Notes: generated by a model from the sequence alone, not told the origin. A stretch of DNA of 64,000 nucleotides from Leptospiraceae bacterium (GCA_024233875.1 JACKPB010000001.1:548501-612500), one strand, 5' to 3'. Positions 8,801 to 18,892 are shown, numbered from the stretch's first letter. Program-made: numbers and translations.

Positions 8801-10311
8801 TCAATCTCTCTCAGCTTGGATTTTAAAAATTTCTCCAAATAGACGCTATTGGGCTCCTCTCCTGTTGCATCCTTGACTAAGTTCTTTGGATCGAGTATCT
8901 TTCCTTTGTGATATACATGCTTTTCCAACCATTTGTGCAGACTGGTAAAATCTCCCTTAGATTCAACCTGGTTCCAAAAGTCTTCATTGGTTGAATGGAA
9001 AGCGTGAAAGAGCTGAGCAGAATAAATATTTCCCAGAGTGTAAGTGGGAAAGTAACCAAAGGATCCTCCCGACCAATGAATGTCCTGAAGCACTCCTTCT
9101 GCATCGTTCTCGATTTCCAGATCGAAGTAGTCTTTCATCTTTTGATTCCATAGACCGGGAAGATCTTTTACCTTAAGATCCCCGGAAATCAATTCCCTTT
9201 CAATTTCAAATCTCAGGATGATGTGAAGGTTGTAGGTCACCTGGTCGGCTTCTACCCGAATTTTTGTTTTTTGAACTGAATTTACATACTTATAAAGAGT
9301 TTCAAAAGGGAGATCGTAGTGGTAGATCTGTAGTTCTTTAATAAAGATTGGATAGTAATAAGACCAAAATGCCTTAGACCTTCCAATTTGATTCTCCCAG
9401 AGTCTACTCATGGATTCATGGACTCCATAGGAAAGCGCTTCTGTGAGAGGTGAAGGGTATCCCTGCATTGTGGAAAGTCCCTGTTCGTACATCGCATGTC
9501 CAACTTCATGCATCACTGCCAGAATAGCAGAAAGAGGATCTTTCTCATCGTATCGGGTAGTGATTCTCTTGTCAAATTTACCAATGCTAGTAGAAAAAGG
9601 ATGAAGGCTGGGATCCAATCGGGAAGATTTATCCGACAAACCGAGAAGAGAGGGTAGTTTGGAACAGAGGTTCATCTGGTATTCGATTGGAATTTGTTTG
9701 GTAAATGGATTGGAATAGAACTTGGATTGATTGATAAGTGGGATCAATGAATTTTTCAAGTGGAGGAAAAGCTTTTCCAGAACTTCCGATTTTGTATCGG
9801 ACTCATACCCTTCGAGGAGAGCATCATATCTTTCCTTTTCGTATCCATAGCAATCTGCCATTTCTTTACTGAGGGAGACTATTTTCTCCAGAACTTCTGA
9901 GAATTCATTGAAGTTTTTGTTTTTTCTCGCTTCCGACCAAATTCCATGAGCGAGATTTGTGGTCCTCGAGAAATTCTCAACCAAATCAGATGGAAGTTTT
10001 TTGGTTCGATTTCTTTGTTTTTCCAAAACTTCCAGTTCGCGGGTGAGTAAGAAAAGTTCCTGTTCATTGGAGGTAGAGTTGGAAAGATTATTTTTCAGAT
10101 TGTGAAGGATTTCATCCAATTCTTCGGATACGAAGGATTCATGGATTTTGGTTGAGAGAACTGCTATTTGATCGGCTCTCTCCTGTCTGGCATTTTCCGG
10201 GAGTAAGATTTCTGAGTCCCAATGCAATAGGCTCAAAATATTTTGAAAATGATTTATATTGGTCCAATACTTCTTATATCTAGTGAATTCTTTCGTTTCC
10301 ATGCGGGACAT
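8797..10311 (-). CDS. M32-family metallocarboxypeptidase (Taq type)
   Basis: Zinc carboxypeptidase of the thermostable carboxypeptidase 1 family, about 504 residues as expected, cytoplasmic. The HEVGH zinc motif is at about residue 270, followed by the family pair VHESMSRLWENQIGR. It removes C-terminal residues from peptides. The start is uncertain: ATG codons at 10311 and 10302 and a TTG at 10326 are all possible and none has a clear ribosome site; 10311 is a compromise. Its stop overlaps the FliG-like gene start. Confidence 0.9.
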   Translation of the reverse strand: MSRMETKEFTRYKKYWTNINHFQNILSLLHWDSEILLPENARQERADQIAVLSTKIHESFVSEELDEILHNLKNNLSNSTSNEQELFLLTRELEVLEKQRNRTKKLPSDLVENFSRTTNLAHGIWSEARKNKNFNEFSEVLEKIVSLSKEMADCYGYEKERYDALLEGYESDTKSEVLEKLFLHLKNSLIPLINQSKFYSNPFTKQIPIEYQMNLCSKLPSLLGLSDKSSRLDPSLHPFSTSIGKFDKRITTRYDEKDPLSAILAVMHEVGHAMYEQGLSTMQGYPSPLTEALSYGVHESMSRLWENQIGRSKAFWSYYYPIFIKELQIYHYDLPFETLYKYVNSVQKTKIRVEADQVTYNLHIILRFEIERELISGDLKVKDLPGLWNQKMKDYFDLEIENDAEGVLQDIHWSGGSFGYFPTYTLGNIYSAQLFHAFHSTNEDFWNQVESKGDFTSLHKWLEKHVYHKGKILDPKNLVKDATGEEPNSVYLEKFLKSKLREID

Positions 10312-10386
10312 TTTATAACTATTCAATAAAAGGTAAAGATAAATTATTTGACAGTTTCAACTTTGTTAAAAAACTGGTATCAAATT

Positions 10387-10457
10387 GCGGGTGTGGTGTA
10401 ACGGTAGCACAGCAGCCTTCCAAGCTTCTGGAGGGGGTTCGAGTCCCCTCACCCGCT
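10387..10457 (+). tRNA. tRNA-Gly (anticodon TCC)
   Basis: Full cloverleaf by eye. The acceptor stem GCGGGTG (10387-10393) pairs with CACCCGC (10450-10456). The D arm contains GGTAGCA, the anticodon loop CTTCCAA carries TCC, and the T loop is GTTCGAGTC. CCA is not encoded. It stands alone between the divergent carboxypeptidase gene and the converging 727-residue gene. Confidence 0.93.
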
Positions 10458-10459
10458 GA

Positions 10460-12643
10460 TTAGAGACTTCCCAAATACCTTTCCAAATCCTGTTTGAAAA
10501 TAGAAACCAAATGCTTATAGTATGCCTCTTCAGGCTCACTCTTTCCCTTGGATTCTTCGGATTTCTTGATCAGGTGTTCAAATATCTTCTTCTTCTTTTC
10601 TGAATCTTTTATATCATCTTTTGAAAAATACACTTCATTAGCGATTGAGCTGAATTTTGATGGAAGTTCGATAATAATACAAAAGTTTTTAATCAATTTG
10701 GATAGTTCGGAAAGGATATCTTCATTGGAAACCTTGCTCAGTTCGGGTGGGAAGTCCTTTTTGATTTCAGGAATTACTCCGCGAATCAAAGTTTTGAATT
10801 TTTCAGAGGTATAGATTCTTTCCTCTATGGGTCGCTTTTTATCATTCAATATTTTTTTTGCAATCTCTACGAGTTTTACTTTTTGATTGATCAGAGCATT
10901 TTCGCTCGGAATAGGGATGATCTCTTCCTGTTTTTCAATCGATTGATTCGCAAAGAGAACTCCTGCTGCATAAGAGATGAGAATCGAAAAGAGAATGGTA
11001 AAGAAAAAATAGAACTTATTGAAAGTCAGAGCATACAGTCCGATAGTAAACATCATTCCCAGAATGAAGGTTATGATGGAAACCTTTTGGTTGAATCGAT
11101 TTTTAAATTCTGCTTCTTTTTCCCGGATAGAAATCGCTCTTTCGATTTCCTCTATTTCTCTGATACGGTTGAGTTTTTCCGAACCGGGAATTGATTCCTT
11201 GTAGTCCAGATCCGAATTGGATTTGATTTGATTCCAGAGATCCTTTGCTATCAAATATTGCTTTTTGTAGGATGAATTATTGAAATAGGCCTTCGCAAGG
11301 TGGTGAACAACTTCAAGTGCATAAGGTGGAGAGAGCAGATAAAAATATTTTTTGCCTTCGAGAGTAGTGTTTTCTGAATAAAGAAATTCATTGAGGACAG
11401 CACCGAATATATGATCATGAACTTCCTCACTGTGGCTCAGATCTTCATCAAATGAACTAAATGGAGCTGAGGGGTCATATACATATAAAGTTTTTTTCTC
11501 CTGAAAATGCTGATTGATGTGATCGAGGTAGTTTTCTGTGATCTTATCAATTTTTAGGGTATTCAAATCAATTTTTAATTTTTCAAGCTTTTCTAAAAAT
11601 ACTCTGAGTAGATTCAGTCCTTCAAGAAATGACATTAAGACCATCTTGTTCGCTTGATCCAATCTTCCTTCCCGATCCTGTAACCAGGGGAAAAAAACTA
11701 ATAAATCACCGGCTCTCTCTGTTTCATTGTATGGATTTTTTTGAATGGGCTCAGTGTATTTGGTTTGATATTCTTTTATTTTCTCTGCGGATTCTTTATC
11801 TGCTAAAAACTTGAGAATTCCTATGACCTTGTCTCTAAAAACTTTATCCAGGGTAGAGAGTAGAGATACAAAATGATGAAAAAGCTCGGGAGGGACAACC
11901 AACTCACCTGAAGAATTCAAAACTACATTTCGTTTGACAATGTAGTAATCATCATAAATAAATTCAGCTGTATTCGTATCGATCAAAAAGCGATGAAGAT
12001 CAATTTCAAAATCCAGAATGGGTAGTGGATCGTAGGGTTGGAAAATGGATATGAGTTTTGACTTTATAAAAGACGTCAGCGAAAGACCGTGAGGGGTTAG
12101 GATGTATTCATTTCCGGGTAGAATGGTGAGTAAAAACTTTTCAGGTTGATTGTAGTAGGCTTCGTTCTCTCTATTCACAATCGGATTGAAAATAGCTTCC
12201 AAATAAGGTATGGAGATCTTAAAGAGATTGGTTCGTAAGGGAGCAATAGGGATGTCTTTGTCTCTTTCGGGGCCAACCACCAGAATTTTCATCTGATAGT
12301 CTCCATTTTCATCAGAGTAAAAGACGGGATAGACATATCCGGACTTTACCTTACCCTTATTATTGAAATCGAGTAATTCACGGAATGCATCGTTCACAGC
12401 CTTTCGGGTTTTTTGAAACTCGATCAGAGAATTGTCTGCCTCAATCGTCTCCCCCAATTCCTGAAGTGTGAATAGTTCATCGGGATCAATCTGATAGTTT
12501 GTAGAATATCCCAATCCTGATTTGTTCTGAATGATTTGAACGATTTTGGTAAGTGTGATAGATGATTTTAATTCATTGGGAAAGAAAATATACTTATCCG
12601 AATCTTTGGACTCTTTTAATGATTTTTTTGTTTCCGGTTTCAT
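10460..12643 (-). CDS. Large membrane-anchored protein of unknown function, paralogue 1
   Basis: A 727-residue protein I cannot assign. Most of it (residues 1-~525) is hydrophilic and begins, after a short charged tail, with FFPNELKSSITLTKI. Two adjacent transmembrane helices occupy about residues 527-573 and are separated by a short N-K-F turn, so both large parts are probably on the same, cytoplasmic, side. A ~150-residue soluble domain ends the protein. The gene downstream of it on the map (12919-15069) has the same length, layout and shared phrases (PNEL, GKVK-G, YP, PYGLSL/PHGLSL, ELFH), so they are tandem paralogues. Its stop lies 2 bases from the tRNA-Gly 3' end. Confidence 0.7.
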   Translation of the reverse strand: MKPETKKSLKESKDSDKYIFFPNELKSSITLTKIVQIIQNKSGLGYSTNYQIDPDELFTLQELGETIEADNSLIEFQKTRKAVNDAFRELLDFNNKGKVKSGYVYPVFYSDENGDYQMKILVVGPERDKDIPIAPLRTNLFKISIPYLEAIFNPIVNRENEAYYNQPEKFLLTILPGNEYILTPHGLSLTSFIKSKLISIFQPYDPLPILDFEIDLHRFLIDTNTAEFIYDDYYIVKRNVVLNSSGELVVPPELFHHFVSLLSTLDKVFRDKVIGILKFLADKESAEKIKEYQTKYTEPIQKNPYNETERAGDLLVFFPWLQDREGRLDQANKMVLMSFLEGLNLLRVFLEKLEKLKIDLNTLKIDKITENYLDHINQHFQEKKTLYVYDPSAPFSSFDEDLSHSEEVHDHIFGAVLNEFLYSENTTLEGKKYFYLLSPPYALEVVHHLAKAYFNNSSYKKQYLIAKDLWNQIKSNSDLDYKESIPGSEKLNRIREIEEIERAISIREKEAEFKNRFNQKVSIITFILGMMFTIGLYALTFNKFYFFFTILFSILISYAAGVLFANQSIEKQEEIIPIPSENALINQKVKLVEIAKKILNDKKRPIEERIYTSEKFKTLIRGVIPEIKKDFPPELSKVSNEDILSELSKLIKNFCIIIELPSKFSSIANEVYFSKDDIKDSEKKKKIFEHLIKKSEESKGKSEPEEAYYKHLVSIFKQDLERYLGSL

Positions 12644-12918
12644 TTTCTTCTCGCTTCTCCGATTTGACTGCGATCAATTCTTTCTCCGTCATTGATTCGA
12701 ATAGACCTCCAATCCAATCAAAGACTAGATAATTTTCACTGAGATGATATTTAGTTGAATTTTTGATTCAAAAAACACTTCCACTTCTCAATTCTAGTTT
12801 TGGTGAGATAGTGAATAAATCAGTATTTTAATCTTCGTCATAAATACATTGGGAAATTATGGTTTTCCGAGAAAAGGAAACCTTACCAAAAAGATTCAAT
12901 TCCCTACTCAATTAAGAT

Positions 12919-15069
12919 TTAGAGATAATTTGAGAGATCCTGACGTAAAATTTTGTTCAAATATCCATACATTGCTCTGGTATTTGAATCACCCGCCAAA
13001 TCATACATTTTTTGAACAGATTCCAGGATGGCATTCTTACTGGTTTCATTTTTGAGTAGTACTTTAGGAATGTAGATTTCAGTATCCGGGGAACCTTCCG
13101 GAATTGCTTTTTCGGGTAATTTAAAGGCTACACAAAATTTTATTCCTGAATCTACAAGTAGATTTAGGATTCTATCGTCAGTCTCGTTTTGGAAATCCTT
13201 CAAATTGGTTCTAATTTCAAGCAGGTAATCTTTATAAAAAAGCTGCAATTTGGACCTGGTAAATATCCTGGTTTCAGGATTGGAACCGGGAAGATTGATG
13301 TAGTACTTTGCTTTTTCATAAATGGGGATGAGGTCTTTTTTAAATTTTTCGGAATAATTTTCTTCTTTGTCTCTTTTTTGAAAAACTATCCCCATTACAA
13401 AACCCAGAAATAAGGAGAGTGGAATCGACAAAAAAAGAATGATCGGCTGATCCTGGTGAATGAAGAGAAAAATAGATAGGATGAGACCAATGAGAATGGT
13501 TAAGTAGGCAGCATGTCGATTGAATCTGTCTTTGAAACTTAAAGATTTTTCCTGCTTGATTTGTTTTTCGTCCAATTCTGCTATTTCAGACTCTAGCTTG
13601 GGAATCAGAGCTGATGGAATGGCTGTGTTTAAATTCTCGAGTTTACTTCCTGTCATTTCATAATAAAGCTCTTTAGAAACTTCATATTGCTCTTTGAATT
13701 TACTTACTCCATTCGAGGTGAGTCTGGCTAGATTGTGAACCACCTGAAGTGCATTGTCCGGTGCTAAGAAATAGAGAAAATCAACTCCATATTCGGGAGA
13801 GACCTTCCTGTAGAATAGATTTTTCTTTAAAAAAGCATCCAGTTCCTTAGCCAAACTTTCATTTTCAATTTTGGGTTCGAAGTTCTCCAGGGGATTGTGA
13901 AGATTGTAACGAAAAAGAGTTTTCTCTCCTGCGTTGTGTGATACGATTTTATTGAAAGCGGATTGAATTCTTGCTTTTCTTTTTAGATTATCAATTTCAT
14001 TTTTAAGATGAGGAATCAATAAAAGTAAAATATTTATCAATTCATTACCTGCTTTCAGTGCTTCCAAAACTTTTTGATCGTCCTGAGAGAATTTATCCGA
14101 ATTTGGAATTTGATTGATAGAAATGATCAATTGCTCTATTCTCTCCATTTCTTCCCCGGGGTCGTTTGATAATGGGTTGGAATACATCGAATAATATGAA
14201 TTCAAATTGGCAAAAGAAACATCCATTTTTAGAGACTTGAGTAGGGGGAGAAAAACTCTTTCAGCGACACTTTCCTGAGCTATGACCAAATTTCTTAGAT
14301 GAAATAGCTCTTCCGGTTCATTTAATAAATTAAAATTTTCATCAAAATTTATCGATGAATTTTTCACATGGTATTCCGGAGTTAATCGTTTGACATAAGA
14401 AGATTGAGAAAAGTAATCAAATAAATCTTTTTGGAATTCAATGAGATGAAGTGGGGAATAAGGAGCAAAGGCTTCCCTTAGTTTGTTGAAGATTTGATTA
14501 CTCAGAGAGAGACCGTATGGGTTGTATTTCAAACTATTTTTCCCATCCATGAAAAGGAATTTCTGAGGGTTTTTGATGTAATCAGAGTCTGCTGAATAGT
14601 TTTCCGGGGCAAGGTACTTGTCCAATTGACTTTTGCTATGATCCATAAAACTAGTTCGGTAAGGAAGAATTGTTACGACCTTACCTGATTGAGCTCCGAG
14701 GACTTTCAATGAGATTTTTAGCTCTTTGTCCCAATATCGAATGATAGGATAAATGAAACCAAATTTAACTTTTCCCCTTCCGGCTGCATCCACCATTTCC
14801 CGGAGAGCCTCATTGATACCATTCAGAGACTTTTGGTTTTCGGAAAGAGAGTGATCGGATTCAATTCTTTTGCAGAGGTCATGAAGTTCTAAAAAATTTT
14901 CAGGATTGAAAATATCACGGGCATTTTCCATGTTCTTTCTGTGTTCTGAGATATGAAGGATCATTCTTTGAAGAGTGACCGAATTTCTTAGCTCGTTAGG
15001 ATAAAAAAGATGCCTGTGTGAGTCTTCTGAATTGATTTGATTGGGTTGCGATTCATTGTTCTTTTTCAT
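12919..15069 (-). CDS. Large membrane-anchored protein of unknown function, paralogue 2
   Basis: A 716-residue protein, a diverged paralogue of the preceding gene (10460-12643). The same order is seen: charged N-terminal tail, FYPNELRNSVTLQRM, GKVKFGFIYP, PYGLSLSNQIFNKL, EELFHLRN, then two transmembrane helices at about residues 524-570 at the same relative position, then a soluble C-terminal domain. Identity looks about a quarter to a third by eye, so the duplication is old. The 275-base gap between the two genes carries nothing obvious. A copy of the 103-bp repeat lies 20 bases in front of its start codon, so any promoter lies in or beyond that element. Confidence 0.7.
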   Translation of the reverse strand: MKKNNESQPNQINSEDSHRHLFYPNELRNSVTLQRMILHISEHRKNMENARDIFNPENFLELHDLCKRIESDHSLSENQKSLNGINEALREMVDAAGRGKVKFGFIYPIIRYWDKELKISLKVLGAQSGKVVTILPYRTSFMDHSKSQLDKYLAPENYSADSDYIKNPQKFLFMDGKNSLKYNPYGLSLSNQIFNKLREAFAPYSPLHLIEFQKDLFDYFSQSSYVKRLTPEYHVKNSSINFDENFNLLNEPEELFHLRNLVIAQESVAERVFLPLLKSLKMDVSFANLNSYYSMYSNPLSNDPGEEMERIEQLIISINQIPNSDKFSQDDQKVLEALKAGNELINILLLLIPHLKNEIDNLKRKARIQSAFNKIVSHNAGEKTLFRYNLHNPLENFEPKIENESLAKELDAFLKKNLFYRKVSPEYGVDFLYFLAPDNALQVVHNLARLTSNGVSKFKEQYEVSKELYYEMTGSKLENLNTAIPSALIPKLESEIAELDEKQIKQEKSLSFKDRFNRHAAYLTILIGLILSIFLFIHQDQPIILFLSIPLSLFLGFVMGIVFQKRDKEENYSEKFKKDLIPIYEKAKYYINLPGSNPETRIFTRSKLQLFYKDYLLEIRTNLKDFQNETDDRILNLLVDSGIKFCVAFKLPEKAIPEGSPDTEIYIPKVLLKNETSKNAILESVQKMYDLAGDSNTRAMYGYLNKILRQDLSNYL

Positions 15070-15088
15070 TTAGTTTTCTTCCGAAATA

Positions 15089-15190
15089 TATACTGAATTT
15101 CATAAATAATTGCGTTTTTCCTATTACGTTATGTAGCCATTTTATTGTTGATTTTATAATGAATGCACAAATCTCTCTGAAAATGACTAC
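15089..15190 (+). repeat. 103-bp MITE-like repeat, copy A
   Basis: Begins TATACTGAATTTCATAAATA and ends GAAAATGACTA. Contains the family core ATTGCGTTTTTCC, TGTAGCCATTTTAT and GAATGCACAAA. Orientation plus is defined here as ATTGCG first, ATGACTA last. It lies just upstream of the start of the 716-residue gene. Confidence 0.85.
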
Positions 15191-15310
15191 AGTTCACATC
15201 TATTCGCTACTATCCCATTGTCCAGTGATTACCTGTCAATTTTTTTCCAGTGTAGCTTTTGCAGATGATATACGTTAAATCATTTAATCCTTAGCTAAAT
15301 CTATATAAAA

Positions 15311-15742
15311 TTATTTTAAATTGTTTTGGATATCCAAATTTCTTGGAAAGAATTTTATTTGAATCCAAAAACCCAATAATCCGGAGGGGATAGGAAGAAG
15401 AACGCTTAAAGCACTGTAAAAAAAGGGATGATGGATCATCAATAGATTTATTGAGCTCATGAGCATTAAAATAAAAGAACAGAGAATGGGCGGAAGAGGA
15501 GATTTTTCGTTTGCTACCAGAGAAGAGATGAACCCGGATAGGAAGTTTCCCGCAACCATCACAAAAAGAATAGCAATCAAACCCATTCTATGCCCTTCTT
15601 TTAGATATTCTTCAAGAAGTCCCGGAGTCATTTTGGAGATTCCTTCGGGGTAAGGGTAGAGGGACTGAACTGCCATTTCCAGAAAAGACATAGCGATGAC
15701 TCCTGTAAAAGTACCTGAAAAGATTGAAATAAAGATTTTCAT
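15311..15742 (-). CDS. Small four-helix membrane protein
   Basis: A 143-residue integral membrane protein with four predicted transmembrane helices (~residues 4-24, 53-75, 84-102, 108-130). An excellent AGGAGG site lies seven bases before the ATG at 15740-15742. The family is not recognised. It is monocistronic, between the 716-residue paralogue and a divergent SDR-like gene. Confidence 0.7.
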   Translation of the reverse strand: MKIFISIFSGTFTGVIAMSFLEMAVQSLYPYPEGISKMTPGLLEEYLKEGHRMGLIAILFVMVAGNFLSGFISSLVANEKSPLPPILCSFILMLMSSINLLMIHHPFFYSALSVLLPIPSGLLGFWIQIKFFPRNLDIQNNLK

Positions 15743-15877
15743 ACTACCTCCTGTCGAACCTTTGATTTTGCCTATTTTACCAAATCATAGAATGAAATTG
15801 TACAGGGAAGAGTAAAAATGCTTTCAGAATTCCAGAAAACTATAGGAATCGGATATAGAAAAAAGTGAGAGAAGAAC

Positions 15878-16507
15878 ATGAAGACAATTCTGATAGTGGG
15901 GAGCAGTGGAAGAGTGGGGAGAAGCCTATTGGGCTTTAAGAGTTCATTTGAATACAAATTGATAGGATTTCAAAGAACAAATTTGGATGAGTCCGGTGAT
16001 TCTGAAGGAGTGGAATTTGTTTTCGGGGATGTCCTGGATTTTACTAAATTGGAAGATGCTATAAAAAAGGCTGATATTGTATTTTCTGTTCTGAGTGGAA
16101 GAAAAACCAAACCGGACTATTCTATTTTGAGCATAGGCATGAAAAATATCCTGGACGCCATGAAAAAAAATGGGAAACGCAGATTGATCAATCTGGGAGG
16201 GGCGGGTGTTCTGGATGATCCTGATTATGGAAAGTATCGAAATCGTCCCTCCTATCCCGAATTCTTCAAAAATGTTTCCGCTGAGAACTTGAAGGTTCTT
16301 TCGCTACTCGAAGCTTCAGGTTTGGACTGGACTATGATTTGCGCCCCGGAAATGCCGGAAGGTGCAGCTCAGGGGAACTATCGATTGGAAATAGATTTCA
16401 TGCCAACCGGAGGGAGAAGAATTTCGGTAGGAGATGTTGCCCTATGTATGTATGAAATCATAGAGAAGAATGAATATTTCAAAAAGAAAGTAGGGATTGC
16501 ATATTGA
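15878..16507 (+). CDS. NAD(P)-binding SDR-like/NmrA-type protein
   Basis: A 209-residue Rossmann protein with GSSGRVG at ~residues 8-14 for the dinucleotide, a VFGDVLD acidic turn near residue 50, and NLGGAGVLDD in the middle. It lacks the classical Y-x-x-x-K pair, which is usual in the atypical SDRs of the NmrA/YwnB/BVR-B type. These act as flavin or quinone reductases, or as redox sensors. The substrate is not predictable. A strong hairpin follows the stop. Confidence 0.8.
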   Translation: MKTILIVGSSGRVGRSLLGFKSSFEYKLIGFQRTNLDESGDSEGVEFVFGDVLDFTKLEDAIKKADIVFSVLSGRKTKPDYSILSIGMKNILDAMKKNGKRRLINLGGAGVLDDPDYGKYRNRPSYPEFFKNVSAENLKVLSLLEASGLDWTMICAPEMPEGAAQGNYRLEIDFMPTGGRRISVGDVALCMYEIIEKNEYFKKKVGIAY

Positions 16508-16518
16508 GAGTTTTCAGA

Positions 16519-16549
16519 ATCTGATTCCTTCAGGACGAAGGAATCAGAT
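16519..16549 (+). terminator. Perfect 13-bp hairpin after the SDR-like gene
   Basis: ATCTGATTCCTTC (16519-16531), loop AGGAC, GAAGGAATCAGAT (16537-16549). It sits 12 bases after the stop codon. There is no T run on either strand, so it may be an RNA 3'-end stabiliser and not a true intrinsic terminator. Confidence 0.5.
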
Positions 16550-17240
16550 ATGCTAAGGAATTTCTGAGAAATGTGGTAGTTTGATTGATAAATCAACCAA
16601 ATCTCTGATACCAACTATGTGACCTTCGAATAGTCCGGTATCCCAGTTGAATACTCTTTCGTGAAAACCTTCCACGAAACCGAAAACAATCATACAAAGA
16701 TGCCGCAAGTCCGGGAGTCTAACGCTCCAACGAGCTAAATACAAATCTTCAAACGCTGTATCAAACTCGCCTCACACTGGTGAAGCACCTGAAAGAGATT
16801 GTCTCCAGACGAAACTACTAACCTCCTTTTGCACTGAAAAACATACCGCCCAACACTTAGTAGACTTAAAGGGCGGAGCCTTTATACCCAATAACTATAA
16901 TACTTAATTGGTTCTGCTTCTATCTCCGGGATGCTTTCCAAAGACAGGAATCATTATAAGTATTTTGAGAAAATTGCAAGCTCTTTTTTTACCAAAATTA
17001 AAAAAAATTAGAAAATTTTTAAATAGGATCATGTACCTTGGGGACAATAGAAGTAGAAATTTTATTGAATTTGATCGATCTGGGTTCTTATATTTTTTTG
17101 AAAAATAGATTACATTTGTTGAATATTATGAAATTGTTATATATGAAAATGATTGATTGTGTATGAAATAGAAATTCATTCGAGTCAATAGGCTATTGAA
17201 TCTAAACTCTTCACCCATTCAAATTTAGCTCTAATCATTA
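16550..17240. other. Gene-poor stretch with possible decayed material
   Basis: No convincing gene. A minus-strand frame at 16553-16744 (63 codons; its last ~45 look codon-like, from 16690 downward) may be a remnant, but has no ribosome site or recognisable family. Between 16700 and 16870 the base composition is higher in GC than the flanks and contains GTCTAAC and GCCCAAC, which superficially match integron recombination cores (see rejected items). From 16900 to 17240 it is AT-rich with nothing recognised. Confidence 0.4.
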
Positions 17241-17343
17241 TGTGCCGGCTTTCATAAATACTTTCGTATTTCTTCTTAAGGTATGCAGCCATTTTATAGC
17301 TGAATCTTCTGTGAATACGCAAATCTTTTTGGAAATGACTATA
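17241..17343 (+). repeat. 103-bp MITE-like repeat, copy B
   Basis: Diverged copy: GCCGGCTTTCATAAATAC at the left, then AGCCATTTTATAGCTGAAT and GTGAATACGCAAAT, ending GGAAATGACTATA. It lies 57 bases beyond the stop of the thioesterase gene. Confidence 0.85.
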
Positions 17344-17400
17344 GAATATGAATTGAGAATTGTGTTGGGTGAAATGGATCATCTCACCCTGGAAAATGAA

Positions 17401-17889
17401 TTATTTTTGAATTAATTTCTTGAGTTCTTTGAGGGATTTTTGACGCAATTCTGCATTCTTAAATCTTCTGATTTCATCCTCCGTTTCCGGTTGTAAAGGT
17501 GGAACCCGGGTTGGATTTTTGTTCTTATCAAGAGCAACAAAAGTTAGATAGGCTGTGGTTGCACGGGTTGATTCGCGGCGATAAGGATTCTCCTTTGTGA
17601 CCTGAACACCCACTTCCATTGATGTATTTCCTGCATAATTAACACTTGCTCTGAGTAAGACATGGTCCCCTATATTGATGGGAGTTATAAAGGTAAGTCT
17701 ATCTACAGAAAGTGTAACTGCTTCTGTTTCGCAATGTCTCTGAGCCGCCATCGCTGCTATAGTATCTATCCATGACATGATTACTCCACCGAAAGCAGTG
17801 CCGTAATGGTTTGTGTGATCTGGCATTACTATGTATCTGGATTCCACACGGCTATCCGAGGGAGTTTTGGGTCTGATTTTATTTTCCAT
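17401..17889 (-). CDS. Acyl-CoA thioesterase (hotdog fold, YciA/BACH-like)
   Basis: A 162-residue cytoplasmic hotdog-domain enzyme that hydrolyses acyl-CoA to fatty acid and CoA. The family phrase MPDHTNHYGTAFGGVIMSW holds the catalytic asparagine/aspartate region at ~residues 23-41, followed by the hotdog helix IDTIAAMAA. Length and C-terminus (YLTFVALDKNKNPTRVPPL) are typical. It is monocistronic, with a 103-bp repeat downstream. Confidence 0.9.
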   Translation of the reverse strand: MENKIRPKTPSDSRVESRYIVMPDHTNHYGTAFGGVIMSWIDTIAAMAAQRHCETEAVTLSVDRLTFITPINIGDHVLLRASVNYAGNTSMEVGVQVTKENPYRRESTRATTAYLTFVALDKNKNPTRVPPLQPETEDEIRRFKNAELRQKSLKELKKLIQK

Positions 17890-18064
17890 GAGTTCAATGT
17901 TCTTTAATTTAAAAAAAATTCGTCAATTTTTAAATCATTTTTAGAAGGAAAATCGAATTTCAAATCCGAGTTTATTTTTTCATACCCTAAAAAAGGTTCG
18001 AGTTTATAGATCAGGTTGAAGAGAATGAATTTGGGTGATAGACTGAGCTTTAGGAGAGAAAAAT

Positions 18065-18892
18065 ATGCCTTTTCAATGTGAATTAAATTTGGACTGTCTT
18101 CTCAGTGTAGGTAGTTTTCAGTTGTTTATGAATACCATCCGGTACTATCCTTTGGCGGGATTGGCGTTTTTGTTGATTTATTTCTGGAGAAAAGACTACT
18201 TTCAGAAGTTTAGAATTCAGAGTAAAGATCCGGTTAGGTCTAAGATTGTATTTGAAATCAGGCAGTCTGCTGTGACTTTGTTCGTTTTTTCACTAATAGG
18301 ATTTAGTGTTTTTGTCCTGAGTAGGGTTGGAATTTTAAAGAGAAATCTCTATGGCGATCCGGATATGTATGGTGGGATCCCCTATTTGATTTTTAGTTTT
18401 GTTCTGGTCACCATCTGGCATGAAACCTGGTTTTACTGGGCTCATAGAATTATGCATCATCGGAAAATCTACTCCTGGGTTCATTTGACCCATCACAAAT
18501 CGGTAAATCCTTCACCTCTGGCGGCATACAACTTTAGTTTCACGGAAGCTATTTTTGAGGCTCTTTACTTACCCATTTTTGTTCAAATCGTTCCTATGTA
18601 CTTTCCTCTTCTAATTTTTCATACCTTTTATGCTATGATTTTAAATATCTACTTCCATTCAGGAATCGAACTTTATCCAAAGGGGTTTACCGATCATCCG
18701 GTATTCAAATGGATCAATACATCTACTCATCACAATCTTCATCATCAGAAGTTCAATGGAAACTATAGTCTGTATTTCAATTTTTGGGATAGAATTATGG
18801 GGACTAACTTTCCGTACTATGAAGAAAGTTTTGAAGAAGTGGTGAGGAAAAAAGAAAGTTTTGTATTAAATAAAAATACGATCATTCAGTAA
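18065..18892 (+). CDS. Sterol desaturase/fatty acid hydroxylase family protein
   Basis: Integral membrane di-iron oxygenase of 275 residues. The eight-histidine pattern is complete: HETWFYWAHRIMHH (~residues 119-132), HLTHH (~140-144) and THHNLHHQ (~221-228). Transmembrane helices lie at about 30-45, 75-95, 110-125 and 175-200. It would hydroxylate or desaturate a lipid chain at the inner membrane. A good AGGAGAG ribosome site precedes the ATG. A second member of the superfamily lies at 57389-58201. Confidence 0.88.
   Translation: MPFQCELNLDCLLSVGSFQLFMNTIRYYPLAGLAFLLIYFWRKDYFQKFRIQSKDPVRSKIVFEIRQSAVTLFVFSLIGFSVFVLSRVGILKRNLYGDPDMYGGIPYLIFSFVLVTIWHETWFYWAHRIMHHRKIYSWVHLTHHKSVNPSPLAAYNFSFTEAIFEALYLPIFVQIVPMYFPLLIFHTFYAMILNIYFHSGIELYPKGFTDHPVFKWINTSTHHNLHHQKFNGNYSLYFNFWDRIMGTNFPYYEESFEEVVRKKESFVLNKNTIIQ

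Noticed and set aside
16553..16744. 63-codon minus-strand frame
   Set aside because: No ribosome site, no family and it borders a hairpin; kept only as possible decayed material.
16700..16870. GTCTAAC and GCCCAAC (GTTRRRY cores on the minus strand) suggesting integron attC sites
   Set aside because: Each core lacks its paired complementary core at a proper distance, and there is no integrase in the window. Two seven-base matches with degenerate letters are expected by chance.
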